Assembly (NCBI GenBank): GCA_002256245.1
Contig: NKIU01000003.1
Span: 310,001 to 374,000, forward strand
From: Pseudorhodobacter sp. PARRP1
GTDB lineage: Bacteria; Pseudomonadota; Alphaproteobacteria; Rhodobacterales; Rhodobacteraceae
Reading direction: 5' to 3'
Length of the DNA: 64,000 nt
Position 1 is the stretch's first letter. Each line of letters opens with the position of its first letter. The position numbers and the translations under genes were made by a program. Below are positions 1 to 8,939 of this stretch, in pieces. The notes under the pieces were generated by a model that was given only the letters and a program-made list of their open reading frames with translations, was not told the DNA's origin and did not search any database.

Positions 1-66
1 GCGGCGGCTGTGGGGTTTCCAGTGCAGCCCCCAGTGCACCCGCCAGTGCAACGTGTGGTGAAGGAT

Positions 67-423
67 ATGGTGATGGTGAAGCTTGATGCGCCGGTTTGGC
101 TTTTGTGCCGGTTTGGGGCAAGCGAGGAGGAAGTGCCCGGCTTTTGTGCCCGCTTGCGTGCCGATTTTCAGCGCCAGACCGGGCAGGCGCTTGGCGATGA
201 TGCCGAGCCGGTTGAGGGCGCGCGGGTGTTGGTGGTGCAGGTGGACAATCGCGGCGACCACCGCGCGCTGGTGACGCTGGCGGGCGGGCGGCAGGTCGCG
301 GGAAAGTTCATCGCACAAAGCACGCAAGAGATGCGGCTGGGCACGGTGGACGCCGCGATGCAGGCCGGTTCTGCGGCGGCTTTGGTTTTCCCGTTGGCCA
401 GCTTGCTGGAAACATTGCGCTAG
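67..423 (+). CDS. Hypothetical protein of about 118 residues
   Basis: I do not recognise this family. The reading frame is open from near the window edge, and the first residues after position 10 are proline-rich and low in complexity. Start codons at 67 and 73 look more plausible, because an AAGGA lies just upstream of 73. The protein is acidic and soluble-looking, with no signal peptide or membrane segment. It has alternating hydrophobic stretches (around LVVQVDN and ALVTLAGG) that suggest an alpha/beta fold. It ends 168 bp before the metalloprotease gene and may belong to an operon lying left of the window. Codon use matches the neighbours. Confidence 0.5.
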   Translation: MVMVKLDAPVWLLCRFGASEEEVPGFCARLRADFQRQTGQALGDDAEPVEGARVLVVQVDNRGDHRALVTLAGGRQVAGKFIAQSTQEMRLGTVDAAMQAGSAAALVFPLASLLETLR

Positions 424-591
424 GTTTGTGGCCAGTCTGTGCATAGACAGAACGTGTGTCAGATGTTAATTTCTATTTAACAAATGCCGTTTGGGGCCAT
501 GCTGCTGCTTGTAACCCAATCCTATTGACCGAGCACCGTTTTCAACGCCGCGATTTGCGCGGTAATTTGTGATTATGCGAAGGAGTCATCC

Positions 592-3102
592 ATGTTTTTG
601 TCCAGCCCCCGTGCGCATTCCGTGCGCGACCTTTTGGCCGATGACCGGGCGATACAGGCGTTGCCGTTGCCGGGCGGCGATATTGCGGCCACCACAGCCA
701 CGACCGGGCGCGTGACGCTTGGCTCCAGCACCTATGGCACGGTTGGGGCTTCGGGCGATCACGATTGGTATGCGGTCAGTCTGGTGGCCGGGCAAACCTA
801 TGATTTCCGGTTGCTTGGCGTGGGCCGCACCCCGCTGGCGGATACTCTGTTAACCCTGCGCAACGCCTCGGGCACGCAGGTGGCGGTGAATGACGACGCC
901 GGTGGCGCGCTTACATTGAATTCGGCGATCACCTATACTGCGACGACGACGGGCACGTTTTTTCTGGATGTCAGCGGTTTCAGCAGCGGCACCGGAGATT
1001 TCGTGATCTCGGCCGTGCGCGACAACGCGGCGGGTATGGTGCTGACCCCCGATGAGGTGGCGTGGCAACTGACCAACAATTTTGAGCGGTTCTTCTCGTC
1101 GGGCGTATCGCAGAACGTGCCGGCGACCGCCTATGATTTGTCTGCCGGGCGCACGATCACCTATAACGTCTCGCAGTTGACCTCGGCCGGGGCGGCTTTG
1201 GCGGTGCAGGCGCTGCGGATGTGGTCCGATGTCAGCGGCATCAATTTCGTGGCCACCAATGGCGCGGCACGGATCACCTTTGACGACAGCGAAGCCGGGG
1301 TGAATGCCTATAACAACAATGTCACCGCTACGGATGGAAGTGGCACGATCACGTCGTCGTCGCTGATGATCACCACCGGCTGGCTGACCCAGTTTGGCAC
1401 CTCGTTTGACAGCTATAGTTTCGAGACCACGATCCACGAGTTGGGCCACGCGCTTGGGTTGGGACACGGTGGCAATTACAACGGCTCGGCCACCTATGGC
1501 GTTGACAATTTCTACGTCAACGACTCGCAGCATTTGTCGATCATGTCTTACATGCAGTCGGTCAACGACGAATTTTCGCGCGACGGCACTGATTTCAACA
1601 CCTTCGTGAACGCGCAATTCCGTTGGGTGCTGACGCCGATGATCGCGGATATTCTGGCGATCAGCAATCTTTACGGGCTGTCCACCACCACCCGCACCGG
1701 CAACACCACCTATGGCTATAACTCCAACACCGGAAACGCGGCGCTGGATCAGGCGGTGACGTTGAATGACCCGGCCAGCAACAGCTATGTGGCCTTCACG
1801 ATCTTTGACAACGGCGGCGTTGATACGGTGGATATGTCGGGCTTTGCGGGCGCGCAACGGATTGACTTGCGGCAAGGCGAGTCATCCGATGTGCTGGGCG
1901 GGCGGCTGAATATGGGCATTGCCTACGGCACGGTGGTTGAAAACGCCTATGGCGGCGGCGGCAATGATACAATCACGGGTAACAGCATTGCCAACTTGCT
2001 GCGTGGCAACAATGGCAATGACTTTCTGAACGCTGGCAGCGGCAACGATACGCTTGAAGGTGGATCTGGTGCGGATACGTTGAACGGTGGGGCTGGCCGC
2101 GATATCATGACGGGCGGCAGCGGCAACGACGCCTACTTTGTTGACATGGCTGGCGACCTGATCAATGAGGCGGCTGGCGGTGGCACGGGTGATCAGGTTG
2201 TCGCAAGCGTCAGCTTCAGCCTGGCCATTGATGACGATATAGAATTCCTCAACACTACGTCTGCTGCGGGAACGCAGACACTACATCTGACTGGCAACAA
2301 TCTGGCGCAGTCGATCACGGGAAATGCAGGCGTAAACAATCTGTCCGGCTTGGGCGGGAATGATCGTCTTTTTGGCCTTGGCGGGGCGGATGTTCTCGAC
2401 GGTGGCGCGGGCAACGACACGATGACAGGCGGCACCGGAAACGACTGGTATTTTGTCGATTCACAATCGGACACCATTGTGGAGGATGCCGGGCAAGGCA
2501 CGGCCGACCGCGTGTGGGCATCTGCCAGCTTTGCGCTGGCAGCGGACGATAATATCGAGATCCTCAGCACAAGTAACGCCACGCCATCCGCCGCGATCAG
2601 CCTCACAGGCAATGGGTTGTCTCAGACAATTGTGGGCAATAACGGCGCGAACCAACTTGTGGGTCTGGGCGGGCACGACACCATCAACGGGGGCGCGGGC
2701 GCTGATACGTTGCTTGGCGGAACTGGCAACGATGTGTTGAACGGCGGAGTGGGTCGGGACCAGATGACGGGCGGGGACGGGCTTGACGTGTTCGTCTTTA
2801 ATGTCGCCCTCGTCCCGACAAACGTGGATACGATCATCACCTACATATCAGCCCAAGATCGGATCGTGCTGGATCATACCGTGTTCAGCGCCTTGGCGGT
2901 GGGGGCGCTGTTGGACGCAAATTTTGCAGCCAACACGACAGGGCTTGCCGTACGGAGCACGGACCGGATTATCTACGAGACCGATACAGGCAATCTTTAC
3001 TACGATGCCGACGGGGCTGGTGGCCCTGCTGGGTCGTTGGTATTTGCCAATGTCGGTATAAACGTTGTTGATTTTGGGTATCGAGAGTTCTCGATATTCT
3101 GA
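592..3102 (+). CDS. Serralysin-like secreted zinc metalloprotease with PPC domain and RTX repeats
   Basis: This 836-residue protein is a calcium-dependent extracellular protease of the metzincin M10 type. Residues about 30-135 resemble a bacterial pre-peptidase C-terminal (PPC) beta domain. The zinc motif HELGHALGLGH covers residues 282-292, with His282, His286, His292 and the general base Glu283. The Met-turn SIMSYM follows with Met318. From about residue 453 to 735 there are several blocks of glycine- and aspartate-rich RTX nonapeptides (GGxGxD). The C-terminus ends in hydrophobic residues without a cleavable N-terminal signal, as expected for type I secretion. No ABC exporter or membrane-fusion gene is adjacent, so secretion must rely on genes elsewhere. 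Serralysins usually start directly with the catalytic domain, so the PPC domain in front is a less common layout. Confidence 0.9.
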   Translation: MFLSSPRAHSVRDLLADDRAIQALPLPGGDIAATTATTGRVTLGSSTYGTVGASGDHDWYAVSLVAGQTYDFRLLGVGRTPLADTLLTLRNASGTQVAVNDDAGGALTLNSAITYTATTTGTFFLDVSGFSSGTGDFVISAVRDNAAGMVLTPDEVAWQLTNNFERFFSSGVSQNVPATAYDLSAGRTITYNVSQLTSAGAALAVQALRMWSDVSGINFVATNGAARITFDDSEAGVNAYNNNVTATDGSGTITSSSLMITTGWLTQFGTSFDSYSFETTIHELGHALGLGHGGNYNGSATYGVDNFYVNDSQHLSIMSYMQSVNDEFSRDGTDFNTFVNAQFRWVLTPMIADILAISNLYGLSTTTRTGNTTYGYNSNTGNAALDQAVTLNDPASNSYVAFTIFDNGGVDTVDMSGFAGAQRIDLRQGESSDVLGGRLNMGIAYGTVVENAYGGGGNDTITGNSIANLLRGNNGNDFLNAGSGNDTLEGGSGADTLNGGAGRDIMTGGSGNDAYFVDMAGDLINEAAGGGTGDQVVASVSFSLAIDDDIEFLNTTSAAGTQTLHLTGNNLAQSITGNAGVNNLSGLGGNDRLFGLGGADVLDGGAGNDTMTGGTGNDWYFVDSQSDTIVEDAGQGTADRVWASASFALAADDNIEILSTSNATPSAAISLTGNGLSQTIVGNNGANQLVGLGGHDTINGGAGADTLLGGTGNDVLNGGVGRDQMTGGDGLDVFVFNVALVPTNVDTIITYISAQDRIVLDHTVFSALAVGALLDANFAANTTGLAVRSTDRIIYETDTGNLYYDADGAGGPAGSLVFANVGINVVDFGYREFSIF

Positions 3103-3115
3103 TCGAGACAGCGAT

Positions 3116-3139
3116 GGGCGGGCCCCCGTGGGCCCGCCC
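3116..3139 (+). terminator. Stem-loop after the metalloprotease
   Basis: GGGCGGGCCC, loop CCGT and GGGCCCGCCC form a perfect 10-bp stem 14 bases after the protease stop codon. There is no clear T-run, so it may be a weak terminator or an mRNA 3' stabiliser. It lies between convergent genes and could serve both strands. Confidence 0.55.
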
Positions 3140-3200
3140 GGTCCGCCGGGTTCAGTCCTGTGGGTTTGGTGGGGACGCTTACAACCGCGTTTGGGTTGCA

Positions 3201-4601
3201 TCAACCGGGGTTGAAAAGCCACGCGACAAGCGGGGTGATTGCGATGGGCTGGGTGGTGTCCACATCGTGCCGGGGCGCGAGGCCAGTCGGCTTTGCGACG
3301 GCCGCAAGGGCGATCAGTTCGGGCACATAATCGGCACCCGGATGGCCTGCGGGGCGGGTGCCCAGACGGGCCGCGTAGCGCGCGCCGATCACTTCGGGCG
3401 GGGCGTGGCACCAGATTTCGGCGATGTCGGTCAGGCCTGCGCGGGCGATGTGGTCTTGCAGCACCTGCGTGGGTTGGAAGCCGAACCATGCGTCGATGAT
3501 CACGGTGGTATCTGCGGGGGCTTCGGCGATCAGATCAAAGATCGCGGCATAGGAGGCGCGGCCCAAGGTGCGGTTGAACAGCCTGTCCCCCGGCGGCAGG
3601 ACGGTAAGGAACGGGTTCTTCACGGTATCCAGCGCAAGCACCGGCCAGCCTGTCGCATCGGCCAGCGCACGCGCCACGCCGGATTTGCCCGAAGCAGGCA
3701 CGCCGTTGACAAATACGGCACGTTTTGCGCGGCGGTTTTTCCGCGCGGCGGTGGCGGCCCCGATGACGCCCGCATCATCCCCCAGAATGGCTGCGCGCAC
3801 GGGGGCAGAGAACCATGACGGCGCGGCAGGAAAGCGGGCCAGCGCGGCATGGGCGGCAGCCCCGGCACCGCCGCCGATCAGCACGACATCGGGGTTGAGC
3901 GTGGCGGTCAGCGTGTCGATGGCGGCGCGGAGGGGGGCTGCCCAAGCGCGGATCACGGCTTGTGCGGCGGGCTTGGTGCTTGCCATCAGGGCCTCGGCCC
4001 TGGTGTCGGCGGGCAGGCCTGCTTCGGCCAGATGCACCCCGAAAGCGGTGCCCGACGAGGTGGTTTCAACGCAGCCGATCTTGCCACACACACAGGCGCG
4101 GCCCTGCGGATCAATGCAGATGTGGCCGAGTTGCCCCGCAGCGCCGCGCCCGCGCAGCACCTGACCATTGTCGAGCACCGCGCCGCCGATGCCGGTGCCA
4201 ATCGTCAGCATCACCACGTTCTGCTGGCCCTTGGCCGCGCCATAGGCGGCCTCGCCCAGCAGGGCCATGGTCGCGTCGTTTTCGATTGTCACCGCAAGGC
4301 CGGTGGCCGATTCGATCTGTCCGGCAAAGTCAAACCCAGACAGATCGACATAGCCGCCCGACAAGACTTGCCGTGTCGCGGCATGGACTTGCCCCGGCAC
4401 ACCAATGCCAAGCGCGTTGCAGGTGTCATTGCGCACCTGTGCGACCAATTCCAGCACGCGGGCGGTCACAACGGCAGGGTCGCGGGCGCTGTCGGCACTG
4501 GCGCGGGCCTCGATCACCCCGCCCACCACACGCGCGGCACGCAAGCGGGTGCCGCCGATGTCGATGCCGATGGCGCTGCCTGTCGCAGTCCCAGAAGTCA
4601 C
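3201..4601 (-). CDS. ROK-family sugar kinase fused to a P-loop kinase domain
   Basis: Residues 1 to about 288 form a ROK sugar kinase. The ATP-binding start is GIDIGGT, the catalytic Asp lies in ENDATM, and the structural zinc motif CVCGKIGC follows GQLGH. That last motif has Gln where ROK kinases usually have Glu. Residues from about 295 to 466 form a second, unrelated nucleotide kinase with a Walker A loop GVPASGKS at 300-307. This part resembles chloramphenicol-phosphotransferase or AAA-type small-molecule kinases. At 466 residues it is about 160 longer than a normal ROK protein, with no stop or frameshift between the halves. The start is GTG at 4601, with AAGG eight bases upstream inside the end of the aldolase gene. 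It is co-transcribed with the aldolase, 3 bases apart. The substrate is unknown; phosphorylation of the sugar imported by the neighbouring transporter is inferred. Confidence 0.82.
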   Translation of the reverse strand: MTSGTATGSAIGIDIGGTRLRAARVVGGVIEARASADSARDPAVVTARVLELVAQVRNDTCNALGIGVPGQVHAATRQVLSGGYVDLSGFDFAGQIESATGLAVTIENDATMALLGEAAYGAAKGQQNVVMLTIGTGIGGAVLDNGQVLRGRGAAGQLGHICIDPQGRACVCGKIGCVETTSSGTAFGVHLAEAGLPADTRAEALMASTKPAAQAVIRAWAAPLRAAIDTLTATLNPDVVLIGGGAGAAAHAALARFPAAPSWFSAPVRAAILGDDAGVIGAATAARKNRRAKRAVFVNGVPASGKSGVARALADATGWPVLALDTVKNPFLTVLPPGDRLFNRTLGRASYAAIFDLIAEAPADTTVIIDAWFGFQPTQVLQDHIARAGLTDIAEIWCHAPPEVIGARYAARLGTRPAGHPGADYVPELIALAAVAKPTGLAPRHDVDTTQPIAITPLVAWLFNPG

Positions 4602-4604
4602 GGC

Positions 4605-5516
4605 TTAGGCCTTGAAATGCTTGGCAATCACCGCCTGAATTTCACGCAGGCGGGGCACAGCGATGGTTTCCAGCTTGGTTTTTGTCACCGCGCGGTCCAG
4701 CGAAATGCAGTCTTTCCACAGCGAGCGCCCCGCGATCACGCCAGATGCGCCATTGGCCATCGAGGTTTCGACCTGGCCGAGGAAAGTGGCATGATCGACG
4801 CCCGCCGACAGCACCGCCCACGGCACGCTGCCGCACATCGCGGTGATGTTGGCGCAGGCTTGCGGCGTGCCCGGATAGGGGATTTTCAACACTTTCGAGC
4901 CCGCATCAAGGCACAGCTTCGAGCCGCCTTCGATCAGTTCGGGGATTTTGGCGGCATAGGCCTCGGGCGCTTCGCCGGGCAGGGCGTATGTCAGAAATTC
5001 GACCACCAGCAGCAGGTCTTCGGCGGCGAAATCGGCGATAGACGCGCGCAGGGTGGCCATGTTGGCGGTGTTGGCCGCAGGCGTGTCCGAGCGCAGGTAG
5101 ATCATGATCTTGGCCCCGGTGCCGCCCAGTTCGCGCACACGGCGGGCGTTGATGCCTTCGCACATGTTGGAAATCCGGTAGCCTTCGGGGGTAAGATCAA
5201 AGCCCGAGGCATCAAGGCCAATCAGCAGCCCGGTCGTGCGGTGGATCGCGCCCTGATCGACCATGCCCGGCACAGCACAAATCGGGTCAACCAACACGCA
5301 GCCAGCATGGCGGGCGAGGTAGGCGGTGATATCCATCTTCGTCTCGCCCAGCGTGGCATTGGAAATCGCCGCCTGCTCCTCGGGCGTTTTGGCGAGGATG
5401 GTGCGCATTCCGCCGCGCTGATCGCAGGCAATGACCATCATTGCGCCATCGTCGCCGCAGATTTGGCTATAGCCGCGGCGTTCGGCGGTTGTCATGCTGG
5501 ACATCGGGGCGGCCAT
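4605..5516 (-). CDS. LacD/YihT-like class I ketose-phosphate aldolase
   Basis: The 303-residue protein matches the LacD type of class I aldolases, which cleave tagatose-1,6-bisphosphate or 6-deoxy-6-sulfofructose-1-phosphate into two three-carbon fragments by a Schiff base. The expected lysine is Lys211 in LKIPYPG. Other family landmarks are the N-terminal ACDQRGGMR and the DAGSKVLK stretch. Start 5516 is chosen because GGAG lies six bases upstream; an open frame continues further upstream to 5615 but has no better signal. The gene diverges from the SorC regulator and leads into the ROK fusion gene. No sulfoquinovosidase or sulfolactaldehyde reductase is nearby, so a sulfosugar role is not supported and the true substrate is open. 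Confidence 0.8.
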   Translation of the reverse strand: MAAPMSSMTTAERRGYSQICGDDGAMMVIACDQRGGMRTILAKTPEEQAAISNATLGETKMDITAYLARHAGCVLVDPICAVPGMVDQGAIHRTTGLLIGLDASGFDLTPEGYRISNMCEGINARRVRELGGTGAKIMIYLRSDTPAANTANMATLRASIADFAAEDLLLVVEFLTYALPGEAPEAYAAKIPELIEGGSKLCLDAGSKVLKIPYPGTPQACANITAMCGSVPWAVLSAGVDHATFLGQVETSMANGASGVIAGRSLWKDCISLDRAVTKTKLETIAVPRLREIQAVIAKHFKA

Positions 5517-5616
5517 CGGGTTCTCCAGATATTTGGCGCGGGCCAGGGGGCGAAGATGCCAGTTGCCTGAACGCGGATATTGCGGGATAAGCTTGCGGTA
5601 GATAACCTGTAACACC

Positions 5617-5635
5617 TTGCAGAAAGGAATTGCAA
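5617..5635. promoter_or_regulatory. Candidate SorC operator between aldolase and regulator
   Basis: The 162-bp divergent spacer contains TTGCA-N9-TGCAA, a perfect 5-bp inverted repeat. A related half-site (CTTGCAG followed by A-rich DNA) recurs in front of the transporter operon near 6635. This fits autoregulation and shared control by the adjacent SorC protein, but it is inferred from position only. Confidence 0.35.
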
Positions 5636-5678
5636 CCTGTCAATTTCCAACGGGGCCGTCATCGGTGAAAACCGGGCC

Positions 5679-6584
5679 ATGCTGCATACTGTCGCCAAGC
5701 TGCATTACGAATCGGACCTGAGCCAGGTTCAGATCGCCAAGCAGTTGGGGCTATCGACGGCCACGATCTCGCGGCTGTTGCAGCGGGCGCGTGCCGAGGG
5801 GATCGTGCGAATCGAGGTGCGCGATATTCACGCGCCGGATGCGTTGGGCGGGATGCTGGCCGAGCGGTTGGGGTTGAAGCTGGCCGTGGCGGTGGATGCG
5901 CCAGCGGCGGCGGGGGTGCAGGCGCTGGCGGCACCGCTGTCGCGGATGGTGGCGGCGCGGGGGCTTGGGCAGGGCTCGGTGCTGATGGTGGGATGGGGGC
6001 GCACGGTGGCCGCGATCATCGACGGCGGTTTGCCCAGCTTGCCGGGGGTGAGTGTTGTGCCCTCGACCGGCGGGATGAGCCAACATGCGCAGCATTTTCA
6101 AAGCAACGAATTCGCGCGCCGCGCGGCCGAGGTGACGGGCGGTATTCCGCATTTCATCCACGCGCCCTATCTGCCCGCCCCCGAGGCGTTGGATTTCTTT
6201 CTGGCCGAGCCGGGGGTTGAGGCTTCGGTGGCGCTGTGGGACCGGATTGATCTGGCTGTGGTGGGCATCGGGCTGCCTTATGGCCTTGACCGCCCGACGC
6301 AAGGTGCGACCGATGTGGGCGACCCTGATCTGACCGAAGCTGCGGGCGATGTGGTGCGGCATTACTTCGACGGCGCAGGGCAGATCGTGCCGTGGCGCGG
6401 TGAGGGGCAGATGATTGCGGTGTCTTGCGCGCAGTTGCGGCGCGCGCCTTTGGTGATTGGCGTGGCGGTGGGAGAGGCGAAAGTGCCGTCGATCATTGGC
6501 GCGGCGAAGGCGGGGCTGATCTCGGGCCTGCTGACCGACACGCGCACCGCCGAGGCGGTTATGGACGCTTTGGCGCGGGGATGA
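5679..6584 (+). CDS. SorC/DeoR-type sugar-responsive transcription regulator
   Basis: The 301-residue protein begins with a helix-turn-helix (DLSQVQIAKQLGLSTATISRLLQRARAEGIV, residues about 13-43). A SorC-type sugar-phosphate-binding domain follows, with landmarks GWGRTVAAI and GIGLPYG. SorC proteins bind phosphorylated sugar intermediates and control the adjacent catabolic operon. The frame stays open upstream of the ATG, and residues there resemble the N-termini of relatives, so a non-ATG start near 5637 is possible. The gene sits between the divergent aldolase/ROK pair and the transporter operon, so it probably controls both. Confidence 0.85.
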   Translation: MLHTVAKLHYESDLSQVQIAKQLGLSTATISRLLQRARAEGIVRIEVRDIHAPDALGGMLAERLGLKLAVAVDAPAAAGVQALAAPLSRMVAARGLGQGSVLMVGWGRTVAAIIDGGLPSLPGVSVVPSTGGMSQHAQHFQSNEFARRAAEVTGGIPHFIHAPYLPAPEALDFFLAEPGVEASVALWDRIDLAVVGIGLPYGLDRPTQGATDVGDPDLTEAAGDVVRHYFDGAGQIVPWRGEGQMIAVSCAQLRRAPLVIGVAVGEAKVPSIIGAAKAGLISGLLTDTRTAEAVMDALARG

Positions 6585-6654
6585 GTCTGGTGCGCAGGAA
6601 GGGCTGCGCGACGGGCTGCGAATCCAAGAAAATACTTGCAGCAAAAAATTTCTC

Positions 6655-6683
6655 TTGACGAAGCGCGGTGAACCACGTGTTAT
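6655..6683 (+). promoter_or_regulatory. Sigma-70-type promoter of the sugar transporter operon
   Basis: TTGACG and TGTTAT are separated by 17 bases, about 90 bases upstream of the binding-protein gene and after the SorC stop codon. An A-rich stretch with the possible SorC half-site lies just upstream of the -35 element. Confidence 0.5.
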
Positions 6684-6775
6684 TCGAGGCATTGGCGGCG
6701 CCCGCGTGGCGTGAAACAGCCAACTGCTTTGCCACTTGAGGAGGTGGCGCAGCGGGTATTCAGGGAGGAATATGG

Positions 6776-7759
6776 ATGAAACGTCGTAGCTTTTTGGGCG
6801 CTGCTTCGGCATTGGCGCTGACATTCTCTATCGCCACGTCGGCGGTGGCAGAAGACAAGAAATACACCATCGCGCTGGTCCCCGGTCTGACCACCGATGC
6901 GTTCTACATCACCATGCAAAAGGGCGCGCAGGCGGCGGCGGATGCTTTGGGCGTCGAGCTGGTGTTTCAGGGCGCACCCGATTTCAACCCGGTGACGCAG
7001 GTGCCGGTGCTGGACGCAGTGATCGCCCGCGCGCCCGATGCCATTCTGATCGCGCCGACCGACACCACCCAGTTGATCGAGCCTTTGCGCAAGGCGCATG
7101 ACGCAGGGATTGCGGTGATCACCGTCGATACGTTCATCGGCACGGGTGTTTATCAGACCGGTGCAGGGGACGCGGATTTCCCGCTGGCTTACATCGCATC
7201 TGACAACGTGCTGGGGGGGCGGATGGCAGCCCGTGCGCTGGCCAATGCAATCGGCGGCGAGGGCAAGGTGTTTGTGTCGAACGTCAAGCCCGGCATCTCT
7301 ACCACTGACCAGCGTGAAGCCGGCTTCAAGGCCGAGATGGCCGAGAATTTCCCGAAAGTCACCGTGCTGGAAACCCAGTTCAACGACAACGATGCCAACA
7401 AGGCCGCGTCGCAGTTGCAGGGCGTGTTCGCGCGTGACGCTGATCTGAAAGGCGTGTTCGGGGCCAACCTGTTCTCGGCTTTGGGCGCGGGCACCGGGGT
7501 GCAGCAAGCGGGCCAGACCGGCAATATCAAGGTCGTGGCGTTTGACGCACCGGGCTCGATCGTGGACAACATCAGCAGCGGCTTGGTCGATGTGGCGATT
7601 GCGCAGCATCCGGCCGAGATCGGCTATTACGGTGTGGTTTCGGCCTATGCCCACCTGACCGGAAACTCGATCCCGGTGAACATCGGCACCGGCTTTACCA
7701 TCATGGACAAGTCGAACATCGCTGATCCGAACGTCGCGAAATACATCTACTCTGAGTAA
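6776..7759 (+). CDS. Periplasmic sugar-binding protein of a CUT2 ABC transporter
   Basis: This 327-residue protein has a Sec signal peptide (MKRRSF followed by a hydrophobic stretch to about residue 24, AVA-E cleavage). The mature part is a RbsB/FrcB-type periplasmic binding fold with ILIAPTDTT and VVAFDAPGS regions typical of the Peripla_BP_4 family. It captures the sugar in the periplasm for the downstream permease. The start at 6776 is preferred over the ATG at 6772 because AGGGAGGA lies six bases upstream of it. It is the first gene of the operon and is followed by a T-tailed stem-loop. The ligand cannot be read from the sequence; ribose, fructose and xylitol relatives all share this fold. 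Confidence 0.9.
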   Translation: MKRRSFLGAASALALTFSIATSAVAEDKKYTIALVPGLTTDAFYITMQKGAQAAADALGVELVFQGAPDFNPVTQVPVLDAVIARAPDAILIAPTDTTQLIEPLRKAHDAGIAVITVDTFIGTGVYQTGAGDADFPLAYIASDNVLGGRMAARALANAIGGEGKVFVSNVKPGISTTDQREAGFKAEMAENFPKVTVLETQFNDNDANKAASQLQGVFARDADLKGVFGANLFSALGAGTGVQQAGQTGNIKVVAFDAPGSIVDNISSGLVDVAIAQHPAEIGYYGVVSAYAHLTGNSIPVNIGTGFTIMDKSNIADPNVAKYIYSE

Positions 7760-7766
7760 GCGCATC

Positions 7767-7797
7767 GGGGGAGGGCGCAGGCTCTCCCCCATTTTTT
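7767..7797 (+). terminator. T-tailed stem-loop after the binding-protein gene
   Basis: GGGGGAG pairs with CTCCCCC across a 10-base loop and is followed by ATTTTTT. The hairpin lies inside the operon, between binding protein and permease. It is therefore likely a partial terminator or mRNA-stabilising element that keeps binding-protein expression above that of the membrane parts. Confidence 0.75.
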
Positions 7798-7877
7798 GCC
7801 AAAGCGGTCTGACGACCAAGGCGGCCCAATGGGCCGCTGCGCGGGTGCGATCACCTGCCCAAGTTTAGGAATTTCAT

Positions 7878-8939
7878 ATGACATCGCCGCCAAGCATCCC
7901 TTCGACCCCGACCCATGTCGCGCCGCAGGCCGACCATGCCGACAAAGCGCGCACGCTGATGCAGCGTGTGGCCGATCTGCGGGCCTGGTTGTTTCTGGCG
8001 GTGCTTATTCTGGGGTTTGAGATCTGGTCGCGGTTGAGTTTTGGCGGCACCTTCCTGTTCAACCCGTTCAACATCCAGTCGATTGCGGTGTTTGCGGTGG
8101 CGCCGTTGCTGCTGGCGACGGGGCAGACGTTTGTGATCATCTCGGGCGGGATCGACCTTTCGCTGGGCTTCATCATGGGGCTGGCGGCGGTGGTGGCCGC
8201 GCATGTGATCAACTGGCTGACGCCGGGGCTGGGCTTTCTGCCTGCGGTGCTGCTGGGGGGCGTGGTGGCGGTGGCTGTTGCGGCAATCCCTGGGTTTATC
8301 AATGGCTTGCTGGTGGCATTTCTGAAAGTGCCGCCGTTTATCGGCACGCTGGGCATGTTTGGCGTGGCGCGGGGCGTGGCGTTTTTGCTGGCGGGCGGCA
8401 CCACGGTTCCGGTGAAGAACGAGGTGTTTGCCGCACTCGGCAATGGCCGGTTGGGCCCGGTGCCCTATATCGTGATCGTCACGGCGGTGTTTGTGTTGAT
8501 CATGCACTACCTGCTGGGCCAGACCAAATTCGGCCAGCACAATTATGCCATCGGGGCCAATGCCCAAGCCGCACGCCGTGCGGGCATCAACATCAAATGG
8601 CACTTGCTGCGGCTGTATATCCTGTCGGGTGTCTGCGCGGGGCTGGCGGGTGTTTTGTATGCGGCGCGGTTCAGCGCGGGGGCGGCGCAAGCGGGCGAGC
8701 CGCTGTTGTTGGATGCGGTGGCGGCGGTGGTGATCGGCGGCGCGAGCCTGTTTGGCGGATCGGGCACCATTCTGGGCACGGTTGCGGGGGCGTTCGTGAT
8801 CGCGGTCATCCAATACGGGCTGGTGTTCATCAACGTAGAGCCATTCTGGCAGTTTATTTCGGTGGGCGTGGTCATCATCATCTCGGTGCTGATTGATCAG
8901 GCGCAGCGGCGGTTCTCGGGAGGGCGGCAAAGTGAGTGA
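7878..8939 (+). CDS. CUT2 sugar ABC transporter permease (RbsC/FrcC-like)
   Basis: The 353-residue membrane protein has a proline-rich cytoplasmic start and eight to ten hydrophobic segments. It carries family landmarks such as ISGGIDLSLGFIMGL and VVIGGASLFGGSG, the EAA-like loop that contacts the ATPase. It forms the inner-membrane channel for the sugar delivered by the preceding binding protein. Its end overlaps the GTG start of the ATPase gene by eight bases, indicating translational coupling. Its length is usual for FrcC-type permeases. Confidence 0.9.
   Translation: MTSPPSIPSTPTHVAPQADHADKARTLMQRVADLRAWLFLAVLILGFEIWSRLSFGGTFLFNPFNIQSIAVFAVAPLLLATGQTFVIISGGIDLSLGFIMGLAAVVAAHVINWLTPGLGFLPAVLLGGVVAVAVAAIPGFINGLLVAFLKVPPFIGTLGMFGVARGVAFLLAGGTTVPVKNEVFAALGNGRLGPVPYIVIVTAVFVLIMHYLLGQTKFGQHNYAIGANAQAARRAGINIKWHLLRLYILSGVCAGLAGVLYAARFSAGAAQAGEPLLLDAVAAVVIGGASLFGGSGTILGTVAGAFVIAVIQYGLVFINVEPFWQFISVGVVIIISVLIDQAQRRFSGGRQSE

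Noticed and set aside
1951-2790. Short DNA repeats that might suggest a CRISPR array or minisatellite
   Set aside because: They encode the glycine/aspartate-rich RTX motifs of the metalloprotease and are neither regularly spaced nor conserved at DNA level.
3849-5570. Long open frame (573 codons) on the plus strand
   Set aside because: It is antisense to the ROK fusion and aldolase genes, has shadow composition rich in His, Gly and Arg and no recognisable domain.
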